DNA of 64,000 bases from Edaphochlamys debaryana (taxonomy: Eukaryota; Chlorophyta; Chlorophyceae; Chlamydomonadales): positions 248,001 through 312,000 of the forward strand of contig JAEHOE010000123.1 in the NCBI GenBank assembly GCA_016858145.1, given 5' to 3'. A program made the position numbers and the translations under genes. Numbering within the stretch: the stretch's first letter is position 1; the number at the start of each line of letters is the position of its first letter. Below the pieces are notes generated by a model. That model did no database searches and had not been told where the DNA came from. It worked only from the letters and a program-made list of their open reading frames with translations. This document shows positions 45,227 to 56,833 of this stretch, in pieces.

Positions 45227-48200
45227 ATGTTGGTACTTCTCTTCATACTGACGGCTCCATTGGCAAGCGCTCGTAGTTTGCGCACTACCTTGAATCGCGA
45301 TGTGACTTCAGGTGCGCCCGGGGGAAATAGAGCACTACAATCATCACATTTCGCCGCAAGCGCACGGCTCCTCCGTGGCCTCTTTGTTCCCGACGCGTTC
45401 TCGGGTACATGCTCCTTACACGAATCAGTCAGGGCTCCTAGACGCACCTGGTACCACTGGCTCAGTACATGGATGGCTCGGTTTGGAGTGCGCACATGCC
45501 TGTGCCAGCCAGCCCACACACGCCCGCTCGCGGTCACCCCACCCCTCCCCCCGGCTTCTTCACCCTCACCCTCCAGGAGCAACATACTTCACGCATGATG
45601 TTTCACACCTTCACTCAACTGTCCACGATGTTGGCGCCAACGACGCTGAAGACGCGGCAGAGGGCCCTGGGGACCAGCAACCCCAGGCGGGGGCCAACAG
45701 GGGTCACCAGCGCCAACAGCAGCAGCGCCAACTGCATCAGCTTCAGCGCGAGTCCCTCCTCCTAGCGCGCATGGACCCAGCTTCCGCCAGCTCCCTGCAG
45801 GCCCACGCGCTGCAGCAGCAGGCGGCGCACGTGGGCGGCATCGCGGAGGCTCTGGCGGCTGCGGCCGAGGGGCTGTCAGGGGGACGCAGGGGTGAGCCAA
45901 GGGAACCGGCCGCAAGGGAGAAGTGGGAGGTGGAGCGCCGGCGGTGGTGGCGGAGGGGCTGTAGGGTGGGGGCGCGCGGGTGACTGCGGCCAGCTTGGCC
46001 TGAGCCGCAGCCCCAGAGTCCACACCAGCCCCAACCCCTGTCCCGACAAACGCAGGCTCCCCGCTCGCAGCGCTGCTGCCCCTCCTCAGCCCCACCGCTC
46101 TGCGCCTCTACGTCTCCCGCCCGGGGGCCGCCCCCACGCCCCTGGCGGCGGAGCTGCTGGACCTGGGCCGGGGGCTGTCGGGGCACCTGGCGCTGCCGGT
46201 GGGTGTTCCGGAGGGGCCTGTCTAGCGCCTGTCAGGGGGCGTCATGGGGTCTTTTAGGGGGCCAGTCTGGTGTGGTGTCCGGGGAGTGGCAGGGAGCTGC
46301 CTGAGGGGGGCGTGTCCGGGGGCTGCCCAATCGGTGTCTGGGTGTCTCCCGGGGCCTGCTCGGTATTAAGCCCAGGTGTTTTCGGGGATCTGTCCGGTGG
46401 ACCGCCAAAGGCAGGAAGGGCCACAGGGAGATCGCCCCGGAACCGACCACGAGCGCTCCATGCCGCTCCCGTGCTCTCCACCCTCCACACCCACCCCTCA
46501 GGGCTGCCCCTACCTGGTCCCGCAAGCCATGCGAGAGCTCTTCGCCGGGGTGCGGGACTGGCTGCAGGAGCAGCATGCGCAGGGAGCGGCGTCTCCGGCG
46601 CTAGAACAGGCGCAGGCACGGGCACAGCAGCCACTACCGCCCGCCACGCAAGGCCAGGCGCAGGTACCCTCAGCGCAGGCGCAGGCGCAGTCAGCCCCTG
46701 ACGCCCTGCCCGACCCGGCTCTGCTGGCGGCGCCCGGGCTCCGCGGGGAGCTGGCGGCGGCGGTGCGGGCGGCCACGCGGCTGCAGGGGACGGCGAGGAG
46801 CGCGACGGCGCTGGGAGTGGCGGCGCAGGTGCGTGGGGCTCACGCTTGTGGTTGGGTGTCGCGGCTGCATGTACTTCCAACAACCCACGTCTACCACGAA
46901 CCGGTGCTGAGAAGGGGGGGCCCTGAATGCCACCCCACCCCAGGCGTCCCTGCGCTGCCATCTGGAGCCGGAGCAGATGGCGGGCCTGGTCCCCCGCGTG
47001 GCTGCCGTACTCGCAGATCTGCATGCAGATCTGCCCGTACTGGAACAGATCCACGGGCTGGTGGCGGCGGCACACCTGGAGCGCGGCGGTACTAGCTTGG
47101 GGGACCATGCCAATGGTACAGAGGAGGATGAGGGCAAGCAGGGGGCAATGCATGGCGACGACGAGGACGAGGAGGAGGAGGAGGAGGAGGAGGAGGACGC
47201 TGATGGCAGCCTGTCCGACGGGCAGCGCCTGGCGGCGCGGGCGGCGCGGCGTTCCCTGGGCACCTTCCAGAGCTCCCTGCCTTCCGGCTTCACGCCCGCG
47301 GGCCCCGCGAGCAAGCCGGCGGCGCTGGTGCCGCTCGTGTTCCACATCATGCTGTGAGGGGGCGGGCAGGGGGAGGGTGGGGGAGGGTACAGGGGAGGGG
47401 GGCACAGGGCGGATACCGGTGCTCGTGGCTGGGAAGACAGAAGGGGAGGGGTGAACGCATCAAGTAGGACAGTGGCTAACGAGACGCGTGCCTCGGGTTC
47501 CACATCATGCTGTGCGAGGGAAAGGGAGGGAGGGAGGGAGCCAAGGGGCGAGGGAGGAAGCGGGGGAGAGGGCAAGGGGGGGAGCCTTAGCGAGTGCAGG
47601 ACCTGGACCTGGCGGGGCTGGAAGAAGGGCGGAGTTGGAAGAGGGGCGGGGTTGGAAAGAGAAAGCACAGCGAGCCATGCATGACAACCCCCTTGGCCCC
47701 CGTCCGACGCAGGTACAAGGACAATGACACGTACGGCCCCGCCCTGTACGACCAGGCGCTGTCGTACGCACAGCGTGCCGTACGCGTGCTGAACACCATG
47801 GCCAAGCCCTCCAACATCCAGTTCTTCATCAAGGTGCGGTACAGCCCGGTGTGAAGCGGGCCGAGGACGGTACGGGCACAACGGCACGGTGTCAGGGGTG
47901 ATCTCCCCTGCACGGTATGACACTGTCCGGTACGGAACCTTCATCCTGCTCCCCATCCCCGACCCTGCACACCATTCCAGCCCGAGCCGCCCCGTCCCTC
48001 ATCTTCACCCCCACCCCAACAGGAGGTCCGTAACGACCCCGCCGCCCAGCCCGAGCTCGTCATTGACTCCCGCTCCCAGTGGCTCCACGCGGGCGACACG
48101 GATTGCGGTGGGGCCTTCTGCTTCCTCACCAACCGCTCTTACACGCTCAGGTGGGGGCAGTTGGTCGGCAGGAGGTAGAGGGACCGGGGGGGCCTACACC

Positions 48201-51200
48201 AACGCAGAAGCGGCAGCCGGGTTGTGGCAAGAGGTGCTCTGTCCGCGTCAGGTGTATGGCATCACGCTTGTAGACGAGTATCCCCTTCCCTTCCCATTTT
48301 CCTTTGCGCCGCCACCCGACACACCGCCACGCTTGCCGGCCGCAGCATGGTCCAGGACTGGCCGCGCTCTGTCAACGTCTTTGTGTCGGGGGAGATCGGT
48401 GTGTCGGGCTCCATCATCGGTTACGCCAACTCCCCTGGGTGAGCGCCTGATGCCACTAATGAGCCTGCATCATGCCACTGAGCTTACAACAACGCAATAG
48501 AATGTGTGCGTGGCGGGCATTCGACTTGATTTCCACTAATTTCTCGGTGCGGCTCCTGTGTCAGCTCCGACCGCTACCCGTACAACGGTCACGTGTGGAT
48601 TACGTGGGACATGCTGGCGGCCGGCGGCTTCAACAACCTTGCGTCGTACAACTACGGCCCCGTGACGCTCCTGCACGAGATCTTTCATCTTTTCGGGCTC
48701 AAGGTAAGTTCTAAGCAAGCAACTGGATTGGGGCCATGGTCTCGACGATGCTTGACCGACTGAGCGTTACGGAGTCGCCACCAGCTCTCCTACTAACCAG
48801 CTGGGTTGTGACCTCCTGGCCCCCAGCACCCCTTCGGCGACACGTACGACACATGTGATGACGACGATGACGTCATCGACACGCCTGTACAGAAGGGTGC
48901 GCCCGTGGAGGGAACGGGCTAACGGGGATCAGACGACCGCAGCCTATCTAGCGTTTCGCCCAGTCCTCGCCGCCTGACCCACGCGCCCCACCCCTCCCGG
49001 CCCCCAACCACCCCCGCAGGCCCCATCACCACTTCCTCCTTTGCCCGCGCCGTCAGCAACTACTGCCTTAATCTGTTCTGGGCCAAGTACGGCGGCGATT
49101 GGGAGGCGGCCTACGCCCGCCAGGCCAGCCAGATCGGCATGCCGGAGGACGACAAGATCGCGTGTGGGTAGAAGACATCAACGAAGCGTAGCGCTTGGTT
49201 GAGGGGCGTAGGGCGTGGTCGCGAACCACGCAGACCTGTGGGCGGCCTACCTTGTTGTCGTTATCGCCTGTGAACCACGTGTGCGTATTGTGGGTATCGG
49301 GGTGTCGCTACGCACCACTCGCCGGCGTCAGGCCCGCCCCCTCCCGCTGCCCGCCTTGTCATGAAGACCCACCTGCCCCTCGCACGTTCTCCTCAGGGGC
49401 CGACTCGTGCCCAAACGCGTCCGGTTACGACGAGGTGAGGGCTTCCTTCAGGGGCGCATGGTCGGCCGGTGGTCGGACCGGTCAGGGGTTCCGGGTCGCT
49501 GTTTCGCACGCCTCCAACCCCGCACCCCATCCACCCAATGCTCCCCCCCTGCCGGCCAGGTGGGCAACTACATGGGCTACTCGCCGCCCGCGTGCTTCGC
49601 CGCCGTGGGGCACCTCTCGGAGGGGCAGGTGAGGCTGGGCGATGGAGTCGCCTGGGCGGAACAATGCACGCACGCACCAACGCATGTGTGCTGGGGAAAT
49701 GGGTTGATTGCAGGCTGGTCAGCCTTGACCGCTGGGCGCGCATAGCCCCTGGGAGGAACAATGCGGCATGCTTGCAACCAGGGTCTTGAAGACCGCTCTA
49801 TCTTACATACCTCGTTCCTTGATCAGATCGAGCTGGCGCACTGGGTGCTGTCTGAGATGAACCCCGTCATCTACGCCTGGGGGCAGTACTACGCCCTCAG
49901 CAGCCCCTCGGCCCCACCCGCCGCCTCGCCGCCGCCAGAGGCCTACACAGATATCTGCAAGGTGCGCTCGCTCCTGTGTGCCTTGGCTGCCCCCTCCGTG
50001 CGGATTATGGGCCGGCTGGGTCCTCCATATGCGCCGTACCCATGTGTACGACATCTGCGGCACCGAGCTGCACATTGCCTTGACCCCCGCACCCCCGTCT
50101 AGCTATCTGCACATTGACTTGACCTCCCCCCTCACTGCCAGCAATCCACCACGCGCTGCGCCTGCAAGGCCTCCTGGTTCTTCAACCGCCTCGCCGCGGA
50201 CGGCACGGGGTCGGCGCAGGAGGGGCCGTACTCGTACTGCGACCGGATCTATTCCACCAACAACACCAATTAGTAAGCGGTACAGACTATGATCGGCGCG
50301 CCCGCTGGGCTCTGAGAGGGGCCCGTGGGTGCACCTGAAGCTGGACCCCGTAGCCAGCAAGGGACTGGGCTCCGGCGCAGCAATAGAAGCGGGCTGGGCG
50401 CTCAATAGGCTGGACTCTCTGCCTGTGATGCCACGTCCCTGTGCCCTTCCTTGCTTCCGTCAGCTGCGAGGTGGACTCGGCCACGTGCTCCGCATGCACG
50501 TCGTCGTACTGCGTGCTGCCGTGCAACTGTGAGTGCCGCACTGCCGTACCATAGGGTGCAACTAGCTACCAGGACGCGGGAGCGAGCATACACTCAAGGT
50601 CCCCGTCGTCTCGCCCATCCCCTGCATGCCTCACCACTGCCTTACCATAGGGTGCACCTAGCTAGGAGGAGTCGCGTTAAATATCCCATCCCTTGCATGC
50701 CTTACCACTGCCTTACTTCTCACCCCACCCACCCCCATCCACCCGCACCTCGGCAGCCACGGCCTTCCAGTGCGGCCGCCCCGACATGCCCTCGGCGCGG
50801 TACCCCCCGCCCACCCCCCCGCGGCCGCCCTCGCCGCCGCCCAACCCGCCGCCGCCGCCCCCCGCCTTCATCCCAACGGACTGCAAGGTGGGTGCCCCTC
50901 CATCCCATTCCTTTTGCACTAGTCAAGTAGACGGCCATGTTTGCATCGGTTTCCCTGAGGCACGGCATGCCAGCAACACCACCGCCGCCCCAATCCACCC
51001 GATCTGCGCCCGGGCCGATGCATGGCGCAGGACTCAAGATTAGGCTGCCTTTCTCCCCAGCGCCTTTGCCACAACCCTCCCCACCTACCCCACCCCAGTT
51101 CTCCTCGAGCGGCTGCGCCTGCCGCAGCAGCTGGGAGTTCAACGGCCAGTTCTACAGGTGGGGCGCGGGGCTGGTGGGCCTGGACATGTCAGTTGCGTGG

Positions 51201-54200
51201 AGTTTCTTTGTGCCTGCCGCATCTACCTCCATGCCAGCTGCTTTGGTCCAGCTAAGTTCACCCCACCAGGGGCCCCGCTTGGGGCGGTGGTCGGACTCCT
51301 CCGGCTGTGCCGCCCTGGCCCAGGGTTGCCGATACGTATCGGTCCCCGTATTGATACGGATACGTATTAATACGGATACGGCCTCTCGCTGCCGTACTGA
51401 TACGGCATGCGGCGCGGGGGTACCGGCCGGGCAGCCGGGGGCCGGCGGAGGGCGTGGGGTAACGTGGGGCCGTCCGTTCCGCCGTAGCCGATGCCCTACG
51501 CATTCCCTGCGCTTCTACGTGAACGCGGAGCGCATTTGCTCGTGCACAAGGCGGCAGTATGGGCTGCCGTACTCTGCCGTATTAATACGGCTGGGCGCCG
51601 CCTTATTGAAGCCGTATGAAGCCGTATTAGCGAGGAGGGGGCCGTATGGCGTATTAATACGCGTATTGGCACCGGGGGCTGCCGTATTGTGCAACCCTGC
51701 CCTGGCCCCTCAACTGCCTCCCCTCCTGCCTGCCCCCAACTCCACCACAGCTACTGCTCCAACCCGGACGGCAGCAGCACGCTGTGGTAAGCCGGGCCCC
51801 GCCCTGATAACTTCCAGGTCTCGGCAGGTCACCCTTCACCTCATGAGCGAGGTCTCGCCCAGCTCATAACCACACCTCCTAACTCCTGCTCCTGATAGCT
51901 TCACCCTTGCCTCCTCCCCCTCCCCCTCTCCACTCCCACCCCCACCCCCACCCCCAGGTGCCAGGTGGACGCCTCCTGCGCGGGCTACAACGCCACCAAC
52001 GACGCCAAGTGGTGGCGTAACTGCAGGGCCAACCTCACGCTCTCATACTGCGGCACGGGTGGGGCTTCAGGGCATGCAGGCAGAGGGGTTGGGGGTGGGG
52101 TTTGAGGCGGGTTGGGGGCATTTGGTGTGGATTCGGTGTGTGTGTGGGTGGGAGCGGTGGAGGGAGGAATAGTATGTGTGGGGGACGTGGGGACTAGGAG
52201 GGGAAGGGTGGGGGTTGTTGTTCTTGTTTTTGCTCTGGTCCCTGTCACCACGTGTCCACCGTGGTACCAAGTGGCGTCTTCCCCCGTATGCCCTCACAGG
52301 CGGCGACAAGCTGTTCAGCGAGACGCGTGTTCCGCCGGCGCCGCCCGCACCCCCGCTGCCCCCCACGTCACCCCCACGGCCCCCGCCGCCCCCTTCACCG
52401 CTGTCGCCCTCGCCGACCCCGCCATCCCCTATCCCGCCCAGCGCCTTGCCTCCTTTGCCCCCTCCGCCCTCGCCGCGACCTCCTTCGCCTCCGCCCCCTT
52501 CGCCAACTCCGCCCCCCTCGCCGCCACCCCCGTCACCTCTGCCCCCTCCTCCGCCACCTCCGCCCTCGCCCCCTCCACCCTCCCCTAGACCACCCTCGCC
52601 TGTGCCCCCTCCATCGCCACCTCCGCCTTCACCGTCGCCCCCCCTCCCGCCCCCACCGTCTCCTGCACCCCCTCCCTCACCCCTTCCTCCATCGCCCCCG
52701 CCACCATCCCCGCCGCCCCCGCGCCCCCCTTCTCCTGACCCACCCTCTCCACAACCCTCGCCTCTACCGCCCTCCCCCACGCAGCCGCCTCCGTCCCCGC
52801 CCCGTGCCGCTCCCCTATCTCCAAGCCCCACGCCCTCCCCGCCCTCGCCAGCGCCCTCGTCCCCCCCGCCCTCACCTTCCCCTCCGTCTCCTCCGCCGCC
52901 GCAGCACCCACCGCCACCCCCTCCTTCACCGCCTCCTCCAACGCCTCTTCCGCTCTCGCCCCCGCCTCCGCCTCTGCCTTCCCCCGTGCCTCCCCCACTC
53001 GTCTTTTCTCCTCCGCCGCCGCCTCCCATCACCTCCACTGCCCTGCCTCCTCCTTCCCCTGCCCCTCCTTCCGCCTCTTCGCACCAACCTCCACCCCTTC
53101 CGACCAGCACCCCACCCACCTCGTCGCTACCGCCCACCCCCCCGCCCCCCTCCTCCCAGGGCCAGCCCTCTTCCCCACCTCCTTCCCCAACCTCCACACC
53201 CGCCCCGCCTCCCGGCGCTTCCCACCCTTCCCCTCCTACCCCTCCACCGCTACCCCCCTCTCCCCCTCAAGGCCAGACCTTAACCCCTCCGCCGGCACCG
53301 AACCCCCGACCCCCGCCCACCTCCACGGCCTCTCCGCCGCCCACCGCTGCATCGCCGCCGCCCCCACCGGCCCAAGCCCCACCCCTGGCAACATTGCCGC
53401 CTCCAACTTCGCAAACGCCGGCCTCCCCACCTCCGCCGCTGCAGGCTCCCTCTCCCGCAGGTGCCTCGCCGGCCCCGCCCCCCTCGCCGCAGCCCCCCTC
53501 ATCCCAGGGCCAAGCCTCTCCCCCACCTCCGCCGCAGCCACCCCCGTCACAAATCCCGCCCCCACCCTCGCCCGTACCGCCTGCCTCGTCCCTCACCTCG
53601 CCATCCCCGCCGCCCCCTCCCAGCCCCCTTCCACCGCGCGCCATACAACCAAACCCACCGTCTCCCCCTCCCTCGACGCCCGGCCCTCCATCACCCCCCA
53701 GCCCGGCCCACCCCCCAATCCAGCCACCCTTCCTGCCGTCGCCAGCCCCGTCCCCACCCTCTCCACCTTTGCCTCCCTCCCCCCGCCCTCCCCCGTCGCC
53801 ACCTCCCCCCAACCCTCCGCTGCCCCCGGTCCCGCCATCGCCGCCCGTGCCCCCGGACCCCGTGCCCCCAGCTCCTTCTCCTCGGCCCCCAAACCCCACA
53901 CCACCGCCCCGCCAGCCCGCGGCACCGCCTGCCAACCCCACGCCCTCACCTCCCTCGCCCCCGCGGGCCCCGCCCTCGCCCCCCAGTGAGTCCATGTCAA
54001 GTGGCGCCCCGTTGTACTTGTTTGGGCTGCAATGGGCTCCCGTACTGTGCGGAACAACAGGAGCAGCAGCCGTTGGAGATCACTCTCCCTCTTTCCGCGT
54101 TTCAGATGGCCATCAGATCGCCACAATTGCGGACCCCCCCCCTTCTACCCCCCCCTAAGCCCCGCCGCTCCTCACTCTCCGCTCCCCCCACCCGCCCTCT

Positions 54201-55551
54201 CCTCCTTTCCATCAGGCGGCGCCGCCGCGCAGTTCAGCGGCTCCGCCACCGTCGCCGCCGACTGCTCGGTGCTGGGGGGCTCGGGCGGGGGCGAGCTGGC
54301 GGCGGCCTTCCGGGCCGAGGCCACGGGGAGCATGGGGGTGAGGGGGGGGGGGCGAGGGCCGGAGGGGGGCATGTCAGGCAAGGGTCGAGGGAGAGCATGG
54401 CTGTGAGGCACCGACCTTCCGAGTGGGCTAGCTTGATACGCGTGGGAAGGATGAGTATGGGGCGGGTGGGGTCGCGCCGTGCGGAGGGGCCGGATTGGGA
54501 AGAGGGACTTTGAAATAAGGAATGCCGAGCTCACCACCTGACCATCAGCGTGACACCAATCCCGCCCCCCTCCCATCCTCACTCCCCGCCCCGCACCCCC
54601 CGTCCTCCCAACCTCCCAATCCCCCAGGTCCCCGCCTCCTTCCTGACCATCAGCGGCATGGCCTGCGGCTCCGTGGTCATTGGCTACACAGTCACCTTCC
54701 CCGCGGGCACCACGGCGGAACAGGTGTGTGTATTGGGGGGGGAGACGGTCGAAGGCGGTTGGGCGGCGGTTACGGAGGCTGTGGCTCGCACATACACCTT
54801 CGCCAGCTCGCCCTCCCTGCCGTCTCCAACCCGCTCCTCCGTTACCTTCATCTCGCTCTCCCCGCCCCCAACCGCCCGCCCCCCACCTAACCTCTCAGGT
54901 GGCGGCCGCCCACTCCAAGGCCCAGGCCCTGGGCGCCTCCGCCTCCCCCGCCTTCACCAGCGCATGGGGGCCCATCACGCAGGCCTCCGCCTCCCCAATC
55001 ACAGTCTACCAGGCCGGGTCACGTGAGTCATGCCTCGAAATCCAGTCATAGTGGACACCTGCGGCACTCAACACCATGCATACTGCATTGGCCGCTGCTC
55101 AATCTGTGCGTTAGCGTCCGTCCACAAACCTTCGGCCCTCGCCAAACCCTCACCCTCGAACCCTGCACCCCCCCCCCCCGCAGTGTGCCCGCCCGGCGCG
55201 CCCGCGTCCTCGCTCTGCCCCGGGCCGCCGCCGCCTCCGCCGGCGCCCACGCCGCCCGGCTCTTCGCCCGACGACGGCGGGCCCAACCTGGGCCTCATCA
55301 TCGGTGCGGCGGTTGGCGGCGCCATCGGCTTGCTCGTCCTGGTCGTATTAGTCATGGCGGTGTACAAGCACTCCCGCCGCCAGCAGCCCGCGCACTTCCG
55401 CCGCCCCGCCGCCAACCCCGCCGCTGTCACGCCCAGCCCCCGCGCGGGCGACGGCGCGGGTGCGCTGCCCTTTGTGTCGGGGGCGTCGCATCGGACGCTG
55501 GACACCGGCGACGGCGGCTACCCCTCGCCCACGCGCCGCGCGCGCAGCTGA
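45227..55551 (+). CDS. Type I membrane M43-like (pappalysin-type) zinc metalloprotease A
   Basis: Predicted cell-surface metalloendopeptidase, 1711 residues, 25 exons: 45227-45311, 45577-45891, 46056-46198, 46502-46828, 46944-47353, 47713-47833, 48023-48150, 48346-48438, 48565-48703, 48827-48896, 49020-49163, 49397-49434, 49560-49628, 49827-49961, 50142-50272, 50464-50528, 50757-50887, 51099-51157, 51751-51786, 51958-52058, 52300-53985, 54216-54337, 54628-54723, 54899-55022, 55184-55551. Signal peptide [15 protein letters not shown], helical Ala/Gln-rich region, catalytic domain from VPLVFHIML (about 418), zinc motif [11 protein letters not shown] (578-588: H578, E579, H582, H588), VIDTP, Met-turn NYMGYS. 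Then two Cys-rich modules (the second with [13 protein letters not shown]), a Pro-rich stalk of about 550 residues, a SEA-like domain ([19 protein letters not shown]), a transmembrane helix about 1625-1648 and a short tail. An in-frame ATG at 45155 would bury the signal peptide, so I chose 45227. The substrate is unknown; cell-wall or matrix protein is inference. Confidence 0.85.
47496..47517 (+). repeat. Partial duplicate of metalloprotease A exon 5 end and donor
   Basis: GGTTCCACATCATGCTGTGCGAGG repeats the real exon end TGTTCCACATCATGCT with its GTGAGG donor (47338-47359) about 159 nt downstream, inside intron 5. Confidence 0.8.
50537..50720 (+). repeat. Imperfect tandem repeat in metalloprotease A intron 16
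   Basis: CACTGCC-TACCATAGGGTGCA occurs at about 50539 and 50635, and GCATGCCT-ACCACTGCCTTA at about 50624 and 50696. The period is 70-97 nt and the array fills the intron before exon 17. Confidence 0.8.
51325..51690 (+). repeat. Palindrome-rich intron (CCGTATTAATACGG family)
   Basis: Intron 18 of metalloprotease A contains repeated GATACGTATC, CGTATTAATACG, CCGTATTAATACGG and GCCGTATGAAGCC elements. AT-core palindromes are striking in such GC-rich DNA. Confidence 0.85.
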
Positions 55552-56833
55552 GTGCGGAGCTATTGATCAAAGCATTTCTTTAGATTGAGATATGGAAGGC
55601 CCTTGTAGGAAAGTGGCGTGTTGAGATTATTACGCGGGGCGGTGGGCTTCATGAGGGCATGGCTTATTTGCGGCGCGCTGTGCAAGCGCCCGCGGGAAGG
55701 CTTCATCCAAGCACGGCATGCGATAGATTGGGGATGGTTCCCCGCGCGCAAGCTTACCAATCATACGTTTGGGTGGCGGGCTAGACCGTAGACAGTTTAC
55801 AAGTGCAGGCGCGTGCTTAGGCGTTTGAGAGAGCTGGTGCTAGGTTGGTGTGCTTGATGGCCAACCGGACATGGTACATACCTGACGGCATCCCATATTG
55901 CTGAAAGAGCTAGTGATGAGATGCCACATCTGCCGGAAGGGCAGGCAATGATATGTGCGGGGTACCGACTCGTGCCGACGGAGTCGGGCTGCTGCACAAC
56001 AAAGTCGCCAGGACTTAGGACGGAGCTGCTGAAGAGGGTATAATGGGCGAATTATTGCAGACAAGTTTGATGTCAGCGGGTATCGTGGAAGGAGCGAGGC
56101 GAGGGAGGACCCGGGGGTCCCGGGTACGCCCTTCGTAGCCGCCCCGTGGCCCCCTCGCACGGCCTCTCACCGGCAGCCCTCTGACGGTGCTCTGCCAGTA
56201 CCCACCCACCAGGGTCAGCTAGCGACTTACAACGCCTAACCACCCCTACCCGCACATGCTTCCAGCCGCAGCACATGCGCCCCTCAAGAAGCCCTGCTCA
56301 TTCCGCAGGTCTTATCCGTTCTCGTACATGCTGAGCACGGGGCCCACACCATCACATCCAAATGTCGCATACTAATGCTGACAAGCACATGCTCTTATCA
56401 GCTTGGGCGGTGGCGCATGCACAGGCGGTGTCGGGCAGGTGACGTCCTAACCAGGTCAACGGGGGTAAGGGGCTACGGCCTAGTATAAGAGTATAAGAGT
56501 CATCTCCCGATGCCCCGTCTGTGTCACAGGCGTTCGCGTCAAAAGAAGCACATACAGTCAACGCACGCACGCCAACTCAACCTCGCTCGTTCGGGTCTAT
56601 GGGTCCATGAATGGTGCAAAGGCACATGCGTTGGCAAAAGGGCAAACCCGCGCCCCGCTACGTCTATGAACATAAGAGCATAGGGTCCCTGTTCTAGGTA
56701 TGTATGAATGAAAGAGCCACCAGAAAGAGGGTCCAAGCGACACAGGCCTGTTCCCCAATCCCCATCCAGTTCCGTGCCTGCCTGCTGCCCTCTGCCACGC
56801 TAACAGCGGCCCGTGCATCAGCTGCGTTCGGGC
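55552..56833. other. Convergent spacer between metalloproteases A and B
   Basis: This should hold both 3' UTRs. On the complement, TGTAA at 56231-56227 is about 600 nt past the stop of gene B and may be its poly(A) signal. I saw no clear TGTAA for gene A. No gene is supported here. Confidence 0.5.

Noticed and set aside
52067..53197. 376-residue Gly/Glu-rich ORF on the complement
   Set aside because: It is the reverse complement of the proline-rich stalk exon of metalloprotease A; CCN/CCT-rich coding strand always yields such an antisense Gly-rich frame.
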